In this document: one piece after another, positions 25,061 to 34,275 of the stretch
How the letters are laid out: every line of letters starts with the position of its first letter
How positions within the stretch are numbered: the first letter of the stretch is position 1
Source: Lichenostomus cassidix
Lineage: Eukaryota > Chordata > Aves > Passeriformes > Meliphagidae
Reading direction: 5' to 3'
Assembly (NCBI GenBank): GCA_008360975.2
Contig: CM039182.1
Location: 57,734,491 to 57,798,490, forward strand
Length of the DNA stretch: 64,000 bases
The notes under the pieces: generated by a model
The model's database searches: none
What the model was told of the DNA's origin: nothing
The model's input: the letters and a program-made list of their open reading frames with translations, nothing else
Position numbers and translations under genes: made by a program

Positions 25061-26508
25061 AGACACACAAGTACCTCAGGCTTACCTGTGCCCTTTGTCA
25101 CTAATTCACACATTGCACTCAGCAACAAGCCCCATCCTTGTCCCAGAACCCTGTGGCTACTCATCCACACTCCATCCTTGTGCCAAGCCTTGTGGCTAAT
25201 CCTGGTACACTCAGCATACCCTGACAGTACCACTGGTGCTCAGATGAATATGCAGGAAGTGACAGTCAAAAAGGCAGACAAGCCTCAGCAGACTCTCCAC
25301 AGCATTCCGAGTATAAGCACTGGGTGAGCAGCAAACCCACTGAGACTTCAGGTCAGTGTGGTAGATATGTGCCCCCATCCCACACATGAGAGATTCCCCA
25401 GAAACTGTCACCTTCCTCTTTCAGAGATAAGTTAAGATGCGTCTGACACCTCCCCTGAAGGCCATATTTTCAGGGCACATCACCTGTTCTGTAGCTACAA
25501 CATAAGCCTGCTGCAGGTGCAGAAATTCAGGGCTTTGGGAGAGCATTCCAGAATGGTACAGAAGATAAGCAACTGATTAAGTGAAAAAAACTATTTGTCT
25601 TAATACAATTGTTGTTTAAAATAACCCAAACAAATTCCATATATGCATATAAAAAGCTCAAAGGATAAAAGTATTTACTCAATTGAAAGACAAAACATTT
25701 GCACAATTCTCTCCCAAAGAGTGATTCTGCAAGAACAGCAATATAAGATTCCCTCACCTGAACAAGTTTCAGCAATTGCTGTTTGTGTTCCAAACTGTGT
25801 ACATGCATTTAGGCAAAGCATTCTCATCTCTCTTTCCAACAACTCATACACAATGAGTTTGTTACATCTCAACTGCCCCCTTCAAAGAAACACTGGCATA
25901 ATCATTGTGTTTGTAATGAATTTCCATGGGTAAAACAGACTGGAACAAAGCAAAAACTCAGCAGAGGGAAACAGGGATTCAACCCCACAGCTCACTCCAC
26001 CATGGTTATATTTAGTATTGAAGATTTTGCCAGAAGAGCAGTGATACCTCACATTGCCACTACCACCATTAACCATGACCAAAAAGATATAGAAACTAAT
26101 GATTAAAAATATGCCACTTTATACCAGACCACAGGCACTTGAATTTTACAGCAGATCTAGTTGTATTATAGACCAGAACTAGTTTCCAGAAGTCTAGGAA
26201 TGAAACTTAACAGAACTGCACTTTTACAGCCTTTACCTCATACAGTAATGACCACTGCATTATCTCCCAATGACATTGAAGCATCCCTTACGCTGTCTAA
26301 CTAGCCATAATGATCTGTGAAGAACAGATTTCATTGCAAGTTCCTCCATTAAACTGTGGACTTATTACATGCTCATCTAGATAAGCAATGGAATTTTAGC
26401 TACCTCTTATCCAAGGTAAAGGTGACATTTTAAGTGCAAAATAATTACATGCAACTGAGCCATTTTTCCTTTGCCCATTCATGGGATCATTTCGTGGGCA
26501 ATATATAT
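25061..26508. other. Non-coding DNA, no gene recognised
   Basis: AT-rich sequence between the CR1 fragment and the ERVL LTR. Several short open frames on both strands overlap each other and carry no motif. Confidence 0.55.
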
Positions 26509-27071
26509 TGGGCCTGGCTGAGACAGAGTTAATTGTCCCCAGAGCAGCCCTCAGAGTGCTGCGCTTTGCATTGGTAGCTGGAAAGGTGCTGCTAACACCC
26601 GAGTTTTGCTTCTGCTGAGCAGGGCTAACACAGTATCAGTGCTGTCTCCCCAGCATTCACCACCAGTAGGCTGGGGGTGGGCAATATCCTAGGAGGGGAT
26701 ACAGCCAGGAAAGCTGACCCAAACTGACCAAACAGATATTCCATACCACATGACATCAGCTCAGATATAAAAGCTAAGGAAAAAGGGGAGGAAATGGCAG
26801 GGGGGCATTTGTTATTTACAGTGCTTGCCTTCCAGAGCAACCACTTCCTGGGAAGTGACAGGACATCACTTGCTGATGGGAAGTGGAGAATAATTTTTAA
26901 TTTTTTCTCCCCCTTTGCTTGCACATGCATGATTTCCACTTTTGCTTTATTAAACTGCCTTTATCTTGACCCGTGGAGGTTTTTTCATCCAACTTTCTCC
27001 TCCCTGTTCAGCTGCAGAGGGGAGTGATAGAGAAGCTTGGCCTTGCCTGGTGTCAAGCCAAGGTCAGCCCA
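26509..27071 (+). mobile_element. ERVL-type LTR, plus strand
   Basis: The sequence strongly resembles the abundant avian ERVL LTRs: 'ggcctggctgagacagagttaattgtccccagagcagccct', then 'ggctgggggtgggcaat' and 'gctgacccaaactgacca', then a promoter with TATAAAA (26766-26772). An ATTAAA poly(A) signal follows at 26949-26954. The ends read TGGGC and GCCCA, a 5-bp inverted terminal repeat, giving about 563 bp. No target-site duplication is evident and no gag-pol adjoins it, so it is probably an old solo LTR. The antisense open frame covering 26625-26939 is a shadow of this LTR. Confidence 0.85.
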
Positions 27072-30000
27072 CTGCACGACATTAACTTAGACAACATCGC
27101 TTTAGTAGTTTTGTGGTCTATTTATGCAGCTAAAAATTACACAGGCTTAAGGCATCTGAAGTGGCCAGAGTAAACAGCAGAATGGTCCAAAAGGTCAAAG
27201 GTCTGGTCTGAAACTGGAGGCCATATGAGACAACCATTGGCACAGCATTTTCAGCTAAAGCACAGATGAGAATGATTCTGCTTATCTGTTTGTATACTGG
27301 TTTCAGCCTGTACAGGAATAGCAATTACTTTTCAAGGATAGCCCTCACTTTGTTGTTTCAAAAGTGAGAAGTGATAACAGCATATGTTGATTTTTCTTAC
27401 CTTTCTCACAAAAAGTCACAATTTAAAATAAACACTAACCTTGCATCTCATCAAGAAAAGGACATTTATTTACCAGATTTTTTGAAGGTGTGAAATTCAA
27501 TTTAATAATAACAGGTATATTAAATAACAAAGCTTTAGAAAATATATGTAATTAGGTGAGAACATGGTCATTTAAGCAGATATTTCTCTTGAATCTTTGC
27601 TAGACTCCATGCTTGTCACCAAATTAGATGTTGTCCCATGGTATGCATTATAAATTAGGCGATTCATTTCATGAGGTTTATAACCAGTGACTGGAAATAT
27701 AATCCACAATATATATTAGTGCCTTCTAATATCTACAATATTCTGGAGCTTATTATGAGTTCACGCTAGTTGCGTGTGACAGTAACTCCCCTGTCTTTGT
27801 ACAGACTCCTGATTTATGCTGGGGTACACAAGAATGAAGTCTTCAAGTTTATATTAATTTTTTTGGTGCTTAAATATGTTTTTAAGGGACACAGTACTGT
27901 CAGACCCTTTGCATACTACAAGGCATTTGCCAAAAACAGAAAAGTGGGATTACGTTTGTTTTTAAATGGCTATCATAATTTACAAACTGCAATCCTTCCA
28001 TTTACTTAAAGCTGAAGGTCATTTATTCCCTTAGCCCCCAGAAACAGCAAAAGAATAAGATTATTCTGTTTCCTTTTTGAAGCTACATGCTGCAACTGAT
28101 GCGGCAATCCTGGCTCTCTTCTGTAAGTTTGATTAAAAAAAAAAAAACCAACATTTTCCCTACACCTACCATTGATTCATACCAAGAAATTTTTCCATTC
28201 CTCTCAGCGGGAAATGCCCCCACCTCCAACATCTGTAATCATTTAAAATGCACCACAGTAATCTTATCCCATAGGTATCTACAGAAATTTTCAACCCTAC
28301 ATATCAGAACCGTTCTCTATTCACATGTCAAAGAAATAGTAAAATTATATCATAAGTGCCACAAAATCAACAAGAAAGAATTTATGCGAAGTCAGCATCC
28401 CTACAGGAGCTTGAGTGGGTGGGGGGGAATTGTTTTATGTGCAACACATTTAGATATGGGGTTGCATCTATAGTTACCAAAAAGCAGGGGTTTTTTGATA
28501 GGAAATGCCTGACTCCAGGATAAGAGCGACAAGAATATGGAAATATTAGCCTCTATACAAACCAGAAATGTAAAGAGAGACTCAGTCATATTGCCCAGAA
28601 AAGACTTCATGCACTCTCCAGAATCTCTGTGAAATTAAGCCCTCCTAATTTTCCTTCTCCTCCTTAAATACCTGCTTTTATATTAAGTGATATTGTCGGT
28701 TTTCTTGACCTGGTACACAGAATCCGTATATCTACAGCTTTCAATAAGCCTCATTAGGTACACTGTCCCAGAATCAGCCACCTTGGAAACTCTTTCCAAG
28801 TTTGCCATTCCAAAAATCCTGCCTCTAAGATCTCCAAGGTCCCTTCTATAGAGACAAGGCCAAACCCATGTGAAACCCAATCTCATCTGGTTCCTGGCAT
28901 GGGAGCATAAAGTATGGAAAGTCTAGTTGAGCTATCCAATCCAATAGCTCTGCAAAATTTGCCATTCCCAAGAGAGCCTGCTTAGCAGGTTTGCTGCACA
29001 GCACACGATCTGAAATCCTGACAAGCAGAGTGCCACAAGACTGATGATGCAAGGCTTTCAATATACTCAGCTCAAAGGCAGAACTAAGAAGTGGACAATT
29101 CTGACCTTAACACCACAAGTGTTCACATCAATCCTATCTCAGATCCTGCTGAACAGAAATCCCACTGCTCTAAAAATGTTGCAAAGAAAACATTCCAGGC
29201 TTAAGAAGGTGACATTCTTCTGAACACATCCAGTTTCTTCTGTTTATCTCTAAATGTTTGTCCATACTCAGCAGCATCTTGCCTAGGCATGTCATTTTCT
29301 GCACATTGATCCACTGGGCTGATTAGAAGAGAGACAGAAATAAACTTTTGCTAACAGGAGACAGTTTTCCAACAAATAACCATGAATTGAGCTGAGCTTC
29401 AAATGCTCGGTTCAATTAAGTTCCAGCCAAAGCTTTCAGGTATAAGACTGGTTATTACACACAGCTGTGAAACAAGGAACAAGAACAATATTCAACTGTT
29501 ACTTAGGGATTATAACAAATCCAGCGTGTTTCAACCATTAATCATATTCTCACTAAGACTGTCAATACAACACATTATTGTGAAAGCAGGAAGCATAGGG
29601 AATCTTTCTAACATATTTTGACTTGATGGGATAAAAAAATAGTTTTATGAGTCTGTATAGAAAGTATAGAAGAACCATATATACTCAAAAAGAGTCGAAG
29701 TATTTCTACTATTACAAGTAATTATATTGTCTAGGCCACTGAAATATCACGTTGAAACCCTCAGCTAGAAAAAGACATGGATTGGGTTTCTCATTACAAT
29801 GAGCATAAATCTAGGGTATTGCCACTGAATTCAGAGTTCCTGCATAGCAGTGCCAAAGTAGCACAAGTGTGCCACTGTCCCACAAAAATTCTTTAACTTC
29901 TCCTGTCCTGAAATACACAGCTGGGAAATAAAAATAAACCATTCCATAATCATACTGAAGAAATCCATAATGATGCCAACATTTTATACTGAGAATTTGA

Positions 30001-31817
30001 AGGGCAAGATTTACTCAGCATGAAGAAAAAGGCAGAAAAACCTATACTCTAAAGGAGGAAACACACAAGACAGAATAAACTGATAAGTCATAAGCTAACT
30101 CAGCATATCTATTTCATACATGAAGGCCAAGGTGTAGAAAGAATAAATATTTCTGCTTTTAAAGAAAGCTTTGCAGCAAGCCCATGACCAGTCTGAAACA
30201 GGATGAATATAAAAATACTGAAACTTCATACTTAAAATAAACATGGAAGGTCAGTTGATCAGCAAAACACAGAAGGTGTTAGGCTGTGAGCCAAGAAAAG
30301 CACCCTCTCTTTCAAGCCAGAGGTTTAGAAGGAAGGAGAGAAAAAAATGAGTTGGTGACTAGCCATTGCAAAAAGTGAACAGCAACACAAAAACATTAAC
30401 ATCTTGGCCTTAAAAAGATTTTACAGCACAGTCTCTGGCATTCAGCAAAAGAAAAAAAAATGACAGCACTGTAGAGTCATAAATAAATTGCTGAGACATC
30501 AACTGAGATGAAGGCCTTTTTGAAGAATACAAAAAATGCCAAAGGCTACAGACTTGTCACATCAAACAAGGGAAAGTTAGTTTCCTAAAACATGAAGTAA
30601 TAAATGATAAGTGAAGAAAATGCATGAGGTAGAGCCTTTCACATGAGTTTCAGACTTGGATAGTGATGCCAAAGAACTTAGAGAAAGGGGATTTAATTAC
30701 TTGCAGATCACTATGACTGGACATCTCTGATGTCTCCTTGTTTGCTTCCTCCTTGAAAATTCCATCTCCAACTTGTATTATTTACCCATACCCTCACTGA
30801 CATCTGTCAGCTGGGTTCTCAGAGCAATTTAACCAGCATATCCTCAATTGGCCAGTCATGCTCAAAAGGACACTACTGTTCCCCAAGTTCCTCAGCTATT
30901 CCCTGCGCACAAACACAGCTATTCACTTACCACATTCATATGGGGCTTCTGCTGCACTGTGCTTGATTCTCCACTACAGAGTTCCAGGAAGCAATCTCAC
31001 AGCTGAGCAATCATGACTCTCAGCAAAATAAAGTGCCACACTTTGCTCCCTTCCACAGATAGTGTCTTCTCTATGGCATCTAGAGAACAAGCAAATATGT
31101 TCTTTATATGAAACATGCATAGAGGGATGGATCATCAGAGTATGCCTTAGAGTCTGTATTTTTTAATCTTTATTAACTGTCCCTTAAATCAGAAACAAGC
31201 AGGAGAGCATTTAACAGCATTTGAAACATGAAGAGCAGCAGATTTTATAAGGTGTGCAGAAGTCACAGAAATGCAGATATTTTGTCTTAAACAGCAAATT
31301 CGTTTGTGCTAAAAGAGCTACAGGATAAGTCAGTCTGAAAATATACACTTAAAGCAAGTTTGCTAGTTTAGTAACTGTCAGACCCTAAAAGTGAGATTCT
31401 ACTCTTGATACCTGGAATTGAAAATACAAGTCACTGTAAGACTTACAGCCATAAGAACACAGTGTAAGAGGGGAGACTTGTGTTATGGTGGAAGTATGTG
31501 AAATGAAACTTCAGAATTAGTAAGGGAATCCAAATAATCCCACACAGTAAAATAGCATTCAGAGGCCTCCCATAAGCAAAGCTGTACACAGTGAACTATT
31601 TTAGACTGTAGAAGATAAGAGCTTCTCTTCAAACTTCTTTTACAAAACTTTTACTTACTCTTTTACTTCTGAAATTCCTTCCAAAATACTGTTGGACTGG
31701 TTAAGAAACCTCCTCAAGTTCCAGATGCAGAGAGTTAATGTAGAAGACTTTCTCTTCAGCTGTTATAATTCAGAATATAAGTCCCCAGGTAAGGTTTTCA
31801 ACTCCTTTCAAATCGTA
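27072..31817. other. Non-coding DNA, no gene recognised
   Basis: About 4.7 kb of AT-rich sequence. The longest open frame (28087-28473) has no domain, no signal peptide and unremarkable composition. No repeat family was recognised here. Confidence 0.55.
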
Positions 31818-32057
31818 GGCCCCTTCGAGTTAATCACCTGGGGGCGAGGATACGGATGCGTATCCACCCCTGAAGGACCACGATGGGTCCCCGGCAAGTT
31901 TATAAAGCCCTTCCTGAAAGCCAGCCCAGCATCGCCGAAGACCAACAAGAAGGACGTTGCCTCACCACACTGGAGGCGAAGGAAGACGGAGGTTCCTGCT
32001 CCACCGCCAGCCTCACTGTATCGACTCCGGCCACGTCACCACCGAGGGTCCCTTTAG
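31818..32057 (+). pseudogene. ERV pol remnant: integrase C-terminal domain
   Basis: The plus-strand frame encodes the SH3-like DNA-binding C-terminal domain of a retroviral integrase, recognisable by GPFELITWGRGYGC and then RWVPGKFIKP about ten residues later. A basic, proline-rich tail ends at a stop at 32055-32057. The catalytic core and zinc-binding domains are absent because the provirus is cut off at about 31818. The open frame continues upstream to 31692, but those residues look like translated host DNA. The C-terminal tail overlaps the long env frame but ends about 150 bases before the probable env start. Confidence 0.8.
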
Positions 32058-32187
32058 TACTGCAGAGCACACCCGGGAATCCCTGAGCCAGCTGTCCCAT
32101 TCCTTTCCCCCTCTTCCCTATGGCCTTTCCTTCCTCCCTCCCTCCCTTCCCTATCCTCATATAATTAATTTGAATTTTCAACTTGTT

Positions 32188-32208
32188 TTGTTGTCTCCCC
32201 ATGCAGGA
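32188..32208 (+). promoter_or_regulatory. Probable env splice acceptor
   Basis: A pyrimidine-rich stretch (about 32100-32155, then 'gttttgttgtctccccatgcag') ends at AG 32205-32206. The likely env start codon follows two bases later. This is the position expected for the subgenomic env mRNA acceptor. The matching 5' donor is lost with the 5' part of the provirus. Confidence 0.6.
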
Positions 32209-33423
32209 ATGGCCCGCATTGCCAACTTCCTGTGTGCCCTTCTCATCACGTGTCAACCAGTCCCAGTGGTCCTCTGGGTGGTCCGGCAACCAGAAACCAA
32301 TGTGTGGGTGGCGCTCGCGAAAGCCATGAGCAACGAGCAAATGTGTTTGTCTACTGAGGCGGCCAAAAACCCGTTGTTGTCCTCGCTGGCAGGAGCCCCT
32401 GTCTGGCCAGATGAGTTCCCGCGAGCCCTCGTCTCTTTATGGAAAACAGTGAATTCGTTGAAACAAAGTCACTATGAGTTTTACAAGGACCGCCAAAAAT
32501 TTTCCTTCCATCTTCCCATTAGAAACCCCCTCCTGCTATGGCAGAAGTGGGTCTCTAATGAGGAAAAATTGGAAGAAGAGCCCCACGAATTCCAGCTGAT
32601 TGGATCTCTAAAAGCCCATTCATGTGTTCAATTCGATTATCAGACTCCCTATAAAGCAGATGAAAAATTGTATCAGGGGCTGAGACAGGGCAACCCCCAT
32701 TATGTTGCAAATAATTGGTGCACCCAAATTGCCCACGTAAAAGCGCCCTCGTCTCCAGATTGGCACTACAAGCACCCAATTCAGCTTCCAGAGGGCATTT
32801 TTCTGGTCTGTGGCGAACGGGCTTGGGCGGGGATTCCCTCCCATCTCATAGGAGGTCCTTGTACTTTTGGGCATCTGACCCTGGCTTCCCCCAACATGAC
32901 CCACCTCCCGGTGTGGTCGAACAACTCGGTCCCCAAATTTACAGATTCAGCCCCAGATTGCAGCACCAACATCTATCACTGGAGTAAAGGCAAATGGATT
33001 GCGGTTTCCGTGTTTCTGCCTTGGGTAGCTGCAGCCAAGGCACTTGGAGAGCTCGGAAACCTCGAGTGTTGGGTGAAAAAGCAGGTGAGACTTACCTCAG
33101 ATGCCATTGCAGACCTCCTCCGAGATGAGCAGACCACCAGATTGGCGACCCTTCAGAATCGGGCAGCAATAGACTTTTTGCTCCTTGCCCATGGTCACGG
33201 GTGCCACCAATTTGAGGGGCTTTGCTGTTTTAACCTGTCCTCCCAAAGTCGCAGCATCCACCAGCAGCAAGATATGCAGGCGATGCTGGACAACATTCAG
33301 TTCAAGTCAAGCCGGTGGTTTGAGGAAACAGCACTATTGGCACCGTGGGAGGATGGGCGCATAGACTACTCAAGGGACTGGGACTGCCGGAATGGGGAGC
33401 CACGCTTCTTAAAGACTGTCTAA
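32209..33423 (+). pseudogene. ERV env, alpharetrovirus-like, frameshifted before the membrane anchor
   Basis: The frame runs 404 codons from ATG 32209, chosen because it follows the splice acceptor at once and starts a hydrophobic signal-peptide-like segment (about residues 5-25); the frame is open further upstream to 31957. The first ~270 residues are a surface-subunit-like region with scattered cysteines and N-glycosylation sequons (NMT, NNS). A hydrophobic fusion-peptide-like stretch follows, then heptad-rich sequence, the conserved NRAAIDFLL immunosuppressive-type segment, and a CX6CC motif (cysteines at 33202-33204 and 33223-33228). No R-X-(K/R)-R cleavage motif is visible between the subunits. 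A frameshift near 33345 moves the membrane anchor to another phase, and this frame stops at 33421-33423. Env normally mediates receptor binding and fusion; this copy lacks an in-frame anchor. Confidence 0.85.
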
Positions 33424-33519
33424 TTGTTTTGTTTGCTATCGGTTTAGTTGCTGCTGCTTTTGCGCTCATCAAAAGGTTCTTAAACCGTTTACCTCTATAT
33501 TTAATAAAGAAGGGGGAGG
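33345..33519 (+). pseudogene. ERV env membrane-proximal and anchor segment, displaced frame
   Basis: In a phase different from the main env frame, the sequence encodes an amphipathic membrane-proximal region and then a strongly hydrophobic anchor (about 33410-33460; key residues LIVLFAIGLVAAAFALI), with a basic cytoplasmic start. This is what should follow the CX6CC region in env, so the two parts are separated by a one- or two-base indel around 33340-33350. This frame has no stop before the polypurine tract and reads on into the LTR to 33659. Confidence 0.8.
33506..33519 (+). promoter_or_regulatory. Polypurine tract of the ERV
   Basis: Fourteen purines (aaagaagggggagg) directly before the TG that starts the 3' LTR. 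In retroviruses this RNase H-resistant segment primes plus-strand DNA synthesis. It fixes the left edge of the LTR. Confidence 0.9.
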
Positions 33520-34107
33520 TGTGGAGGTTCACCGGTCCGAACCGGCCAGCCCGGAGCCCAGGGCTCCAGTTGTCAACGTGGCGCAGCTCCCCAAATGGGA
33601 TGCAGCTTCATCCGAAGACTCCGAGGACGAAGTGTAACCTCCCACACCCCGCCCCCTGAAAGTTCTCTCTTTGTTTACTGGTTAGAAGTTTAGTTACCCC
33701 GCCCCTGTTACCACCCCAGCTACCACCCCTATCTAGAATGTTCTGTTTCCCTCGCTCCCTCATTGGCTGGGTTGTATCCCTCCCCTGGTTTTGTATCATT
33801 TGCTACCCTGCTTGTCTGTCAACGCTGTACCTGAGCTGGTTGGCTCCGCCCCTGCTGACCCGCCCCTGGAAACCCCGTACCCCCCCTTTAAAACGCCCCA
33901 ACTGCCGTTGCTCTGGGCCGTTCGTGCCTTGTGGGTTCTGGGAGCCAGACCTCACGTCCACGGACAGCCTGCGAGCTTTTTGGGTGCCTGCTTCTCCGCT
34001 ATCCCGTCAATAAAGCACCTTGAAGCTCTCGACCTCTGTGGCTCTTTGCCTCTTGGGGACTGGAGGCTGACTCGACTCCCCGCCACCGGGCCTGACCCTC
34101 TGCCACA
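33520..34107 (+). mobile_element. 3' LTR of the truncated ERV
   Basis: It starts TGTGGAGG after the polypurine tract. A TTTAAAA TATA-like box lies at 33887-33893, within C-rich CCGCCC/CGCCCC sequence, and AATAAA lies at 34009-34014. The end is placed at CCACA (34107), pairing with the initial TGTGG as an inverted terminal repeat and giving about 588 bp with a U5 of normal size. Because the 5' LTR is missing, neither target-site duplication nor LTR-LTR divergence can be used. A later end, up to about 34275, remains possible. Confidence 0.75.
34009..34014 (+). terminator. ERV LTR poly(A) signal
   Basis: Canonical AATAAA about 120 bases after the TATA-like box, followed by a GT/T-rich stretch (tctgtggctctttgcctctt) that would serve as the downstream element. 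Confidence 0.8.
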
Positions 34108-34275
34108 GGGTGGCCTACTCCTCCTCTCCCCATATGGGGAATCAGGCGGTGTCCCCGGGGACCTACTGGTGCTAGTCTGGAGGGACGGAGCCGGAGCCGA
34201 GTGGGCTGAAGGCCGAGCCCAGCTCCGGCAACACTCTAGAACAGGAGTCCCTATCAGTCTCTATCTATTTCAGGG
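34108..34275 (+). other. GC-rich block after the ERV LTR, origin unclear
   Basis: GC- and CpG-rich sequence unlike the AT-rich host DNA that follows. It contains the perfect 12-bp palindrome CCCCATATGGGG and ends with a pyrimidine stretch and CAG that resembles a splice acceptor. It could be extra U5 if the LTR end is misplaced, viral leader sequence from a tandem or recombined copy, or unrelated host DNA. No primer-binding site could be matched with confidence. Confidence 0.4.

Larger units (their letters stand above)
31818..34107 (+). mobile_element. 5'-truncated endogenous retrovirus (integrase end, env, 3' LTR)
   Basis: Elements follow in proviral order: the C-terminal end of integrase (31818-32057), a splice acceptor (AG at 32205-32206), env (32209 to about 33500, broken), a polypurine tract (33506-33519) and a 3' LTR (33520-34107). 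CpG dinucleotides are much more frequent than in flanking DNA, which suggests a fairly recent insertion. The 5' LTR, gag, protease, reverse transcriptase and most of integrase are missing; the left border falls abruptly into AT-rich host DNA at about 31818. The transmembrane part of env is alpharetrovirus-like, while the integrase C-terminus resembles class II (ERVK-type) elements. It cannot replicate in this state. Confidence 0.9.

Noticed and set aside
28087..28473. A 128-codon plus-strand frame
   Set aside because: Passes through a poly-A stretch giving a lysine run; composition and context look random.
31957..32208. The upstream part of the env open frame as true N-terminus
   Set aside because: It precedes the splice acceptor, encodes His/Pro/Ser-rich sequence without signal-peptide character, and overlaps the integrase frame; the ATG at 32209 fits the env mRNA better.
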